Below the pieces are notes generated by a model. That model saw only the letters and a list, made by a program, of their open reading frames with translations, had not been told where the DNA came from and did not search any database. A program made the position numbers and the translations under genes. A stretch of 64,000 bases of DNA from Paenibacillus sp. A3 (lineage in GTDB: Bacteria > Bacillota > Bacilli > Paenibacillales > NBRC-103111), in NCBI RefSeq assembly GCF_001399685.1, contig NZ_JTHN01000047.1, positions 19,528 through 83,527 on the forward strand, given 5' to 3'. Below, piece by piece: positions 18,248 to 25,607 of the stretch (positions are counted from its first letter, which is position 1; each line of letters starts with the position of its first letter).

Positions 18248-19296
18248 AACCATACCTCCTTTACATCCTGATACGTGTGTTGCTTGTACGCTCTTGCAAA
18301 CATGCCGTTGACCATCGTTAAGAATCTCGACGCTTGAGCGTGTACGTCCGTCTGTGTCGCGGGTTCCCGTTCCGTGTGCCAATGGGAGAGATAAGAAACG
18401 AGAAGGTCGTCGCAGAGGCCGAGCTTGCTCAACAAGACGGGCAGAGGCTCGGAGACGTACAGCTTATCCTTTTCCTCTCCATGGTCCATCCTTGCCCCGG
18501 CGATGTTCGGGCATTCCGGATGAGCGATCATCGCCGGCGCCTTCATACTCAACCGCTCCGTCAATTTCCCCGCCACCGCGACGGCGCGCGCCTGATTCAC
18601 ATTTTCCGCGCTGATGACGGACGGGTCGGCCAGCCCCGTAACATACTCCGAAAAGGCCGGCAGGTAAAGCATTAAAGACCTCTTAAACGCCGTGACGTAC
18701 CTTTCGTAAAGCGGATGTTCCCGGGGGAACAAAGACGAGCCGTCCGGGGCGTATAACCCGCAAATGTCCTCCGTGCCGATCAGAGCTCCGTACCGGTCCG
18801 CCAGATCGTCCACCACCGCTTCCACCTCCGGCTCCGACGTACAGGTAAAATGCAGGCGTTCGAGCGGAAACCCGATGGACAGCGCATAATAGCGGACAAA
18901 ATGATGGAGCACACCCACCATAACCGACCAATGCTCGTCATCCAGCGGCGACTTGCCGTCTCCGGCCAGGATGGACAGCTGCTCGATCTCGATCAGGAGC
19001 ACGCAAGGGAGGTTCAGGCACTTGGCCGCACGGATCGGCGCGATGAGGTCGATGCAATCCTTGACCGTGACGCTGCGCGCCTGCCCGTGGGTAAAGACGA
19101 GGCACGGCCCCCCGAGCACCACCGAATGGGACTGCACTCCTTCGCGAAGCAGCGTCTCCGATACGCCAAACGTGCCCTTCCATACATCGCAGGATGCCGG
19201 CTCCGGCGGCCAGCCCTGCCTATTGGCGGATAACCCGTAGCGCTGCCTGAACTGTTCCGCCGTCAACCGGTAAACCTTCTCGATCAGCGCATCCAT
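18244..19296 (-). CDS. TrpRS-fold pseudo-aminoacyl-tRNA synthetase lacking HIGH and KMSKS
   Basis: A 350-residue protein with no obvious annotation. By hand alignment it follows the eukaryote/archaeal-type tryptophanyl-tRNA synthetase catalytic domain. LVFTHGQARS stands where LYTGRGPSS lies, and TVKD (77-80) stands at the HIGH position. LNLPCVLLIEIEQLSI matches the VPLVIQMTDDEKYL region, and YYALSIGFPLERLHF matches IIACGFDINKTFIF. KAPAMIAHPECP fits the KPALLHSTFFP region, with RMDHG (269-273) at KMSKS. Both ATP-binding signatures are gone, so amino-acid activation is unlikely. Like cyclodipeptide synthases it might bind aminoacyl-tRNA or a nucleoside instead. It is coupled to the radical SAM gene by ATGA. 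The assignment rests on memory alignment only. Confidence 0.55.
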   Translation of the reverse strand: MDALIEKVYRLTAEQFRQRYGLSANRQGWPPEPASCDVWKGTFGVSETLLREGVQSHSVVLGGPCLVFTHGQARSVTVKDCIDLIAPIRAAKCLNLPCVLLIEIEQLSILAGDGKSPLDDEHWSVMVGVLHHFVRYYALSIGFPLERLHFTCTSEPEVEAVVDDLADRYGALIGTEDICGLYAPDGSSLFPREHPLYERYVTAFKRSLMLYLPAFSEYVTGLADPSVISAENVNQARAVAVAGKLTERLSMKAPAMIAHPECPNIAGARMDHGEEKDKLYVSEPLPVLLSKLGLCDDLLVSYLSHWHTEREPATQTDVHAQASRFLTMVNGMFARAYKQHTYQDVKEVWL

Positions 19297-19333
19297 CTGT
19301 CATGCCCCCTTATACAAACGGCGTCGTCAACCC

Positions 19334-20143
19334 TCAAATAAACCAGTCCAGCAGCTGATAAAATTGGATCTTCTCCCGATCCGGCCGGCTTATCCCGTAG
19401 CGCTCGAAAAATACGGGCACCCACGCTTCGCCGTAATTGTAGACGATGCTCTTGGCGGCAATCGCCAAATCCTGGTACTTGTCGGAAACGCCGCCGTTGC
19501 CCCAATCGACGAACCCGCGAAGCTCGCCGTCCTGCACGATCATGTTGGTGAGGCTGTAGTCGCCATGGGTAAACACGATCTCTTCTTGAATGGTCTCGCT
19601 CGTTTTCACCAAGGTTTCGTATAAGACGTCGACGTTATCGACCTCGTATCGGTCAAGAATGTCCGCGACGATCAAATTGTCCGCCATATTCCGGCGCGCT
19701 TTGTCCATCTGCCGGGCCAGCCGGTTGTCGAAAGGGCAGCTTCCGGCAGGCACGCTGTGAATTTGGCGCAGTCCTGTCGCATACAAGCCGATCACCCGCT
19801 CCGTATTCTCCGGCGATCCGGGGGCCCCGGCGCTGATCGGGTTATCACCTTCCAGCGCTGCGGTAATTAAATATTCAAACGACCGTTCCTTCGCATAATG
19901 AACGACTTGCGGCACGGGCAGCTTGCCCTGCAGCCAGACAAGCCGGTCTTTCTCGGCTTCCAGCGAGATCGCCGGGGTGAGCGGGTTGCATTTGAGATAC
20001 ACGCCGCCGTTCCCGCGTTTGTCCTTGATAAAGAAAACCTTGGACACGGAATGCCCGATCTTCAGTTCGTTCACCTCCTGAAAATCCATGCGTTCCGTTA
20101 CATGCGGAGGCGCGCTATCCCTGATTGCCGATATCCAGTCCAT
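19334..20143 (-). CDS. APH(3')-like aminoglycoside/antibiotic phosphotransferase
   Basis: A 269-residue kinase. The catalytic loop H193-G-D195 with N200 (HGDYSLTNMIV), the metal motif VDWG (D213) and a following YQDLA match the APH(3') family closely. It likely phosphorylates a hydroxyl of a sugar-containing compound with ATP. Inside a nucleoside-type biosynthetic operon it is most simply a self-resistance kinase or a pathway kinase making an inactive phosphorylated precursor. It overlaps the upstream HAD phosphatase gene by 29 bases, so kinase and phosphatase are made together, as in amicoumacin-type inactivation/reactivation pairs. Confidence 0.88.
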   Translation of the reverse strand: MDWISAIRDSAPPHVTERMDFQEVNELKIGHSVSKVFFIKDKRGNGGVYLKCNPLTPAISLEAEKDRLVWLQGKLPVPQVVHYAKERSFEYLITAALEGDNPISAGAPGSPENTERVIGLYATGLRQIHSVPAGSCPFDNRLARQMDKARRNMADNLIVADILDRYEVDNVDVLYETLVKTSETIQEEIVFTHGDYSLTNMIVQDGELRGFVDWGNGGVSDKYQDLAIAAKSIVYNYGEAWVPVFFERYGISRPDREKIQFYQLLDWFI

Positions 20144-20996
20144 TATGTGGCCTCCCTGGGTTCGTCGTCATTTGATTCGCAATTCGTTCCAGCAGCTCTT
20201 CCATATCATGCTCGCAATAGGCGTCCGCGAGAGCAATCAGCTTTTCCTTGGCCTGATTCACCGCTACGCTCAGACCGGAAATTTCGAACATCTCGCAGTC
20301 GTTTTCCTCATCGCCGAATACGAGGCATCCGCCGGGACTGTCCCCGAACGCCCCGCATAAAGCCTGCAGTCCGACCGCCTTCGTGATGCCCCCCTGCTTC
20401 ACTTCATACCAGTCGGTCGTTCTCTGCTTCTCGACGATCAGGGAAGGCGACACCTCGGGCATGATCTTCTCAAGATGTTCGAGCATATCCGTCTGACCGG
20501 GCATAAGCACGATCGTGACCGGCGGAGCCGGGGGCAACTCGCCGCCAACGACCTGCACGGCCTCCCGGCCGATCTTCCAATCCTCGGCATACAAGCACGC
20601 GCCGGTTTCCGTTGTGGCGTAGGCGGACTCCCCCTGTTCGAAAATTATATCCCCGGAACTGCCGCAAGCCTCCAGAACGAGCCGGACATCCCGCATGTCG
20701 ATCGCAGCTTCGTATAAGCTGCATCCTTGCCCGTAATCGTAAACGGTTCTTCCGTTGAAGCAAATGACGGGGCAGTTCATTCGCAGCCCGTTCTTCCGCA
20801 GGAAGCGCCTGACCGACAGAACGGTTCGCGCCGTAGCCAAGCTGACGGGAACGAGCTCCGTCAACCGGTTAAACAGCTCGATCATGCTCGGCTTCATCGG
20901 AATCCCCGGCAGCTTCAGCGTGCCGTCAATGTCAAAGACAATCCGCTTGACGCCATCCAGATTATGGATGATACGTTCTTTGCTCATAGTTCTCAT
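20115..20996 (-). CDS. HAD-superfamily (Cof-type) phosphatase
   Basis: A 293-residue haloacid-dehalogenase phosphatase. Motif I is FDIDGT (D22, D24), motif II lies in LATAR, motif III lysine follows GGITK, and motif IV is GDEENDCEM. The large inserted cap domain between residues 90 and 200 is of Cof/C2B type. Such enzymes hydrolyse sugar or small-molecule phosphates. Its overlap with the kinase gene suggests it removes a protective phosphate or acts on a phosphorylated pathway intermediate. It overlaps the upstream kinase-like gene by 35 bases. ATG 20996 is behind an AGGAG element. Confidence 0.87.
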   Translation of the reverse strand: MRTMSKERIIHNLDGVKRIVFDIDGTLKLPGIPMKPSMIELFNRLTELVPVSLATARTVLSVRRFLRKNGLRMNCPVICFNGRTVYDYGQGCSLYEAAIDMRDVRLVLEACGSSGDIIFEQGESAYATTETGACLYAEDWKIGREAVQVVGGELPPAPPVTIVLMPGQTDMLEHLEKIMPEVSPSLIVEKQRTTDWYEVKQGGITKAVGLQALCGAFGDSPGGCLVFGDEENDCEMFEISGLSVAVNQAKEKLIALADAYCEHDMEELLERIANQMTTNPGRPHNGLDIGNQG

Positions 20997-22092
20997 CGAA
21001 AACCAGCTCCTGCGCCAGATTCAGCAGCCTTTCCCGGCTGCCTCCGCCCGTCAATTTCATAAACCGCAATCCGGCGGTGCCGAGCAGCGTATCCTCCGCT
21101 TTCCTCTCGCTATGACTGGGGATGCCGATCCAATTCGGATAATTCGGGTCCACCGGCGTGTACAGGGAGGATCTCAGCTCGCGGACAATATCCTCCCGCC
21201 GGTGCAGCGGTTGAACCTGAAAATCCGGCATATCGGGAACATACTGCTTAAAAATGACCAAATGCAACGGAACTTCCCTGGCAACCGGCACACGCCATGA
21301 CGACAGGCGCTGTAGCGGAATTTCGTACTTTTCCCCGTTCCATAAGGTGGGGTCTTGATGGACGAATGCCTGTAAGCCGGGGTAGTCGGCAACAGTTTCC
21401 GCCTTGAGGCGAATCTCCGAAGGCCACCCGCTAATCCGGATGTCCCGCCCGTCCTTCCAGAAAAAAGTCCGGTCCGGACCGACGCACGCCGCTCCCGCGT
21501 TCATAAGCCATTCCATCAGAAGCGTCGATTTGCCGGCCCCCTTCTCCCCTATAATCGCCACCCCCTTATCCTTGACCCGCAGCGAGGAGGCATGAAGGAC
21601 GAAGCCGCCTCGCCGCTCCAATTCTGACCGCAAAATGCTGCGGATCGTCGCGCTTGCGTCCAGAATGAGCGAGCTGTCCGGCTTCCTGCCTATCGCTGCC
21701 GCCAGCTTCCGGCCGTTGTCGACGGCGATCAGATTGCCGCTCTCCGCATTGGCGACGTAACGGACGGCTGCATCCTCCACTACCTTTCCCCTCAACGTCC
21801 GGTAACCTGAGCTCTGCGCGATGACCGTTTCTCCTTCAGCTGCCTGCGCAAACCGTTCGAAGTCCCAGGCGTCGCTGACCATAGCCGCAAAGCGCCAGCC
21901 GCCGGGCGGCAGCTCGGCCCCGCTTTCCCCGCCGAAAGTGGGCGACAGCACGCCGTGTATCTCCTGAAAAAGCTCAGGAATCGAACAAAGCAGCCGCACA
22001 GTGCAAGCCCCGAGCCGATAATCCGCCGAATGGGCCGGATGCTCCGAGCTCCCGCATTGTTCGAGAAGCGAAGCCAATTCCCTTCGATCCAT
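20962..22092 (-). CDS. HprK-like P-loop kinase (lasso-peptide-kinase-like)
   Basis: About 376 residues. The C-terminal half carries a Walker A GEKGAGKST (about residue 195), preceded by FVLHASSL, the usual HprK entry strand. A downstream VGPDRTFFW region replaces the SDD-type loop of true HPr kinases. The N-terminal 180 residues match no domain I recognise. Related stand-alone kinases phosphorylate the precursor tail in Paenibacillus lasso-peptide clusters, but no lasso precursor, PqqD or transglutaminase gene is present here. A small-molecule or serine kinase role is possible. ATG 22092 behind AAAGGA is preferred to a GTG at 22143. Confidence 0.75.
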   Translation of the reverse strand: MDRRELASLLEQCGSSEHPAHSADYRLGACTVRLLCSIPELFQEIHGVLSPTFGGESGAELPPGGWRFAAMVSDAWDFERFAQAAEGETVIAQSSGYRTLRGKVVEDAAVRYVANAESGNLIAVDNGRKLAAAIGRKPDSSLILDASATIRSILRSELERRGGFVLHASSLRVKDKGVAIIGEKGAGKSTLLMEWLMNAGAACVGPDRTFFWKDGRDIRISGWPSEIRLKAETVADYPGLQAFVHQDPTLWNGEKYEIPLQRLSSWRVPVAREVPLHLVIFKQYVPDMPDFQVQPLHRREDIVRELRSSLYTPVDPNYPNWIGIPSHSERKAEDTLLGTAGLRFMKLTGGGSRERLLNLAQELVFDENYEQRTYHP

Positions 22093-22149
22093 GGAACACC
22101 GTCCTTTCGATCCATTCCATTGAATACCTTTCCGTCTTTTCACCGACTT

Positions 22150-23823
22150 CTAGGCGACAATCTGCTTGTACCAGCGCTCGAACGAAAGCAGCTTCCACAG
22201 GTCGGCGGCCGCCGAAGCTTCCTGTTCCTGCACGAACAACTGCCGCACGGCCTCCCGGTCCAGCCACTCGCCCGCCAGCGCGCCTTCCATCATTTCCTCA
22301 TAGAAAGAATGGCGGATTTCGAGCAGCCAGGCTTCATGCGAAAAGAAGGTGTCGAAGCCGAACTTTCGGTCGAAGAGAGCTTCGTGGGGCAGCTCCCCGG
22401 CCAAGCCGAATTTGGGAATCGCCTTCGGCTGTCCCTCTGCGATTTTCAGCTCGAACGGAATCGCATTGGCGAACTCGATCATGTCCGGGCTGAGAAACGG
22501 GCTGCGGATGCGCTTGCCGTATTTTCTGCCTGACCCGTGCGCCACGGAAACGTTATCGCAGTGCCCTTCATAGAACACCTCCAGGAAGGAGACCCGGTCG
22601 ATCGCCTCGCAGTCCCGGTACGGATCGAGCCGTTCAACCAAATAGAGCTCCTCCGGATCGTGCTCCGCCGCCCAATGCCTGAAATGCTCCGCATACAGGC
22701 CCATGCTTTTCCGCTCGTTTTCCCGCAGGCCGTGGCTCCCTCTGCTGCGCGCGAACCGGGGCACCAAGGTTGACGTTCCGTCTTGCGGCCGCTGGTACCG
22801 CAAGTATCCCGCAAACAGCTCGTCTCCCCCGTGACCCGCGAGGATAACGGACGAAGGGTCGGGGAAGCTTTTGCATAAATAATCGTTATGCAGCGTGATC
22901 AACTTGCCGCAGGGCAAATCGTAGCTGGCCGCAATTTCGCTAATGTCCGCATCGGTCGGAGGCTGATAATGCACGGTAAGCATCGGAACCTTCAAGTAAT
23001 CCGCCACTAGCCGTGCGCGGTAAAGATTCAAATCCTCGCCGCCCTTGGAGGCGTAGGTCAGGCAAACCGGCTGGACCGGAACGCCGTTCTGCACGCAGGT
23101 CAACAAAATGCCGCTGGAGTCGACCCCTCCCGAAAAGGCAATGCCGGTGACTCGCCCGTTGTCGCGCAAGCGCAGCACCGAATCCTTCAGGATGCTTTTA
23201 AAGGTTTCGTAGAGCTCCGGCATATGCCGCTTCTCGTACGTTTTATGGTAGCTGGGCGTCCAGTATCTCCACGCGCGCTGTTCCGTGGCATTGGCGCGGT
23301 AGGCCTGCCCGTACTCCAGCACGGAAATGCCTTGAAAAGGCGTGCGTCCGCCCAATGGCGTCCCGTAGATCATGTATTGATCGATAGCGTACTTGTCGAA
23401 CGCCGGTATTCCGCCATGCTTCAACAGCGGTTTCAGCCGGTTGGAAAACCAAAGCTCACCCGGCTGATCTTCCCTGACGAACAGCGGTTGCTCCCCCAGC
23501 TTGTCTGTCGCCAGCAGCAGCTCGCGCTTCCGCCGGTCATAGATCACCAGCGCAAACGTCCCGTCCAACCGGGAAATCATCCCGCTTCCTTCGCGCCGGT
23601 AAAGCTCCTTCACAAGCTCTTCCGCAGAAGCGGAACGGACACCGGACGCAACGGCCAACGAACCGGCATTGTAGAGCTCCCCGGCAAACATCACGAAAGC
23701 CTCATCCTCGGGCGCTTCGGCGGAAACGGAACGCGCGCCTTGCACTTGACGGTCGTCCAGCGTATAAATCGTAAGCTGCGGTTCGCCGTGCGCTTTCACC
23801 CATCTGCCCAAAAAACATTTCAT
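22150..23823 (-). CDS. Asparagine-synthetase-like amidoligase with altered glutaminase N-terminus
   Basis: About 557 residues. The N-terminal half resembles the glutaminase (Ntn) domain and the C-terminal half carries the ATP-pyrophosphatase motif SGGVDSSG plus AGHGGDELFAGY. The start at 23823 is set by GGAGG seven bases upstream; a TTG at 23844 would include the ribosome site. From this start the N-terminus is MKCFLGR, so the nucleophile cysteine is residue 3, not residue 2 as in MCGI, and ammonia release from glutamine is doubtful. Lasso cyclases and beta-lactam synthetases show similar loss. It probably forms an amide on the product, for instance a carboxamide as in gougerotin; that is inferred. 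Confidence 0.88.
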   Translation of the reverse strand: MKCFLGRWVKAHGEPQLTIYTLDDRQVQGARSVSAEAPEDEAFVMFAGELYNAGSLAVASGVRSASAEELVKELYRREGSGMISRLDGTFALVIYDRRKRELLLATDKLGEQPLFVREDQPGELWFSNRLKPLLKHGGIPAFDKYAIDQYMIYGTPLGGRTPFQGISVLEYGQAYRANATEQRAWRYWTPSYHKTYEKRHMPELYETFKSILKDSVLRLRDNGRVTGIAFSGGVDSSGILLTCVQNGVPVQPVCLTYASKGGEDLNLYRARLVADYLKVPMLTVHYQPPTDADISEIAASYDLPCGKLITLHNDYLCKSFPDPSSVILAGHGGDELFAGYLRYQRPQDGTSTLVPRFARSRGSHGLRENERKSMGLYAEHFRHWAAEHDPEELYLVERLDPYRDCEAIDRVSFLEVFYEGHCDNVSVAHGSGRKYGKRIRSPFLSPDMIEFANAIPFELKIAEGQPKAIPKFGLAGELPHEALFDRKFGFDTFFSHEAWLLEIRHSFYEEMMEGALAGEWLDREAVRQLFVQEQEASAAADLWKLLSFERWYKQIVA

Positions 23824-23865
23824 TGCCACACCTCCGAAGATCAAGCTTGGCGGCCTGCCGTGTGC

Positions 23866-25041
23866 TTATTTGTAATTGAAAAACTGCTTATCGTTGACGC
23901 CGGAGCTGATATTGACCAGAATGACTTTCCCCTTGCTGCTTTTGGCTTTATGAATCACGCCCGCCAGCTGATACCCCGTTTCCAACGCGACGGATACGCC
24001 CTGAGATTGGTAGAACCGTTCCGCCGCTTCTTTCGCTTCCGCCGGGGTGAAGGTTTTGGCCTCAATGATGCCCTTGGAATGAAAATGGGCGACGGCCGGA
24101 GCTACGATTGTAGACCCCAAGCCTCCGATATAAGTGCTGTCGTTCAGCCCCTTGAGCCCGTAAGTTTTGACCAACGGATAATAATCCTGGCTGTCGATCG
24201 AATAATAGCCCATTTCGCCTTGGGTCAAAATCGGGCACGGCTCCGCCTCCGAGGAGAAAACCTCCACTTCCTTGCCGTGCTCCAGACGGTCCGCCAGAAA
24301 AGCGGACGCCGTCCCGAGAATGTTGGCCCCGCCTCCGCAGCTTCCCACCACAATGTCGGGATATTTCCCTAAAGCGGCAAGCTGCTTCTTCGCTTCGAGC
24401 CCGATGACGGTTTGCGGGATGACAAAATAGCCGTACACGCTGCCGAAAATATAGATCGAATCTTCCATCTTTTTCGTATATTCGATCGCCGAATCGGCCG
24501 ACAACGTCAGCAGATCCTGATGATACTGGTCCAATTTGACAACGATAACCTCCGCGCCGGCATTTTCCATCTGCAGCTTCCGGTCCGGCCGGACGTTGTT
24601 GCTTTCTTCGTCAATGAAACAAAGGAGGCGGATGCCAAAATGCTTTGCCGCCTGCGCCAGAGCGATTCCCCAGTTTCCGGTCGTTTCGGTCGTGATCGTT
24701 TTTACGCCGTCCTTATGGCACATGTAGGAAATCAAATACGCGCTGTTGGCCTTATGATTCCCGGAATGGGTCGCCCCTTCGTCTTTGATGTAGATTTCGC
24801 AGTCCGTTTCGATCGCCTGCTCGAATTTTTCCGCCCGGAACAACGGGGTCGGACGATAGCGCGAATAAACCTCCTTCACTTGTTCGGGAATCGGAATCAG
24901 CTTGTCTCTGGACATTTCCAGACGGGCCAGCGAAGGCGGAAACACCCCAAGCAAATCGTTTTCGGTTAACGCTTCCTTGCTCTGTTGACGGTACATCCCA
25001 TAATCGAAAAAGGCATTGATATTTAAAAAATGGTTGATCAT
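23866..25041 (-). CDS. TrpB2-like PLP-dependent beta-replacement enzyme
   Basis: About 391 residues, fold-type II PLP enzyme. The PLP lysine lies in SGNHKANSAY, aligned to the SHKPNTA segment of TrpB2, and the following TTETTGNWGIALA matches TETGAGQWG. A serine/glycine phosphate cradle VGSCGGGANILG is intact. TrpB2 makes tryptophan from serine, but the indole-site residues look changed and no trpA or tryptophan genes are nearby. It may build an unusual amino acid such as 2,3-diaminopropionate from (phospho)serine. ATG 25041 follows AGGAGG and overlaps the upstream stop as ATGA. Confidence 0.82.
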   Translation of the reverse strand: MINHFLNINAFFDYGMYRQQSKEALTENDLLGVFPPSLARLEMSRDKLIPIPEQVKEVYSRYRPTPLFRAEKFEQAIETDCEIYIKDEGATHSGNHKANSAYLISYMCHKDGVKTITTETTGNWGIALAQAAKHFGIRLLCFIDEESNNVRPDRKLQMENAGAEVIVVKLDQYHQDLLTLSADSAIEYTKKMEDSIYIFGSVYGYFVIPQTVIGLEAKKQLAALGKYPDIVVGSCGGGANILGTASAFLADRLEHGKEVEVFSSEAEPCPILTQGEMGYYSIDSQDYYPLVKTYGLKGLNDSTYIGGLGSTIVAPAVAHFHSKGIIEAKTFTPAEAKEAAERFYQSQGVSVALETGYQLAGVIHKAKSSKGKVILVNISSGVNDKQFFNYK

Positions 25042-25556
25042 AAACTCCCTCCTACCGCACGATTCTCCGTGGTTTTGCCGCTTTTTTTCACCGTGCGGAA
25101 CACATGATCCCATAAGGTGATGAAAAAGGAATAATTCCAGCGCTGCACCCGATGATGCTGCAGATGATATTGACCGATGGCAAAAATCCGCGTAACCACC
25201 CCTTTGATTTTAGGATTGTGATCCAGCACGTTGCTTGAGAAAAACACCTCGTAGAAATAGTGAAAAATCAATAGCGTCATACCGGGCACCGGATCGATGA
25301 TCGCGATAATGACGACCGGCAGCGTTAACGAAATCCAGACGTCCAACGAAGCCTTCCAGCTTCCGAACCAGAAAAAGAAGCTGCCCAAGGAAGGCGCGTA
25401 AGACTCGCCGTACTGGACCTTGTGATGCGCTTGATGAATTTTGAACAAAAAGTTTCTTTTATGCGGAATGTGGGCAATCCGGTGAATCCAGTACGAGCAC
25501 AGCGTCCAGATCATGAAATAAATGATGAGACTGAACACAAAACCGAGGTAGCTCAT
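25038..25556 (-). CDS. Fatty-acid-hydroxylase/sterol-desaturase-superfamily membrane protein
   Basis: A 172-residue integral membrane protein with about four hydrophobic segments. The histidine boxes HRIAH, HQAHH and HLQHH are the di-iron ligands of the FA_hydroxylase family. These enzymes hydroxylate or desaturate lipids or carotenoids using oxygen. In this operon the substrate could be a lipidic precursor or an amino-acid/nucleoside intermediate; no clear precedent comes to mind. At 172 residues it is short but contains all boxes. It is translationally coupled to the PLP enzyme (ATGA). Confidence 0.82.
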   Translation of the reverse strand: MSYLGFVFSLIIYFMIWTLCSYWIHRIAHIPHKRNFLFKIHQAHHKVQYGESYAPSLGSFFFWFGSWKASLDVWISLTLPVVIIAIIDPVPGMTLLIFHYFYEVFFSSNVLDHNPKIKGVVTRIFAIGQYHLQHHRVQRWNYSFFITLWDHVFRTVKKSGKTTENRAVGGSL

Positions 25557-25607
25557 GACGTATCACCCCCTTTCCCGTGACCGCAATGAACTTCCCGTAG
25601 GGCCGGT

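Noticed and set aside
20962..23823. Lasso-peptide cluster
   Set aside because: AsnB-like and HprK-like genes suggested it, but no precursor, PqqD-like or transglutaminase-like gene is present, and surrounding genes point to a nucleoside-type product.
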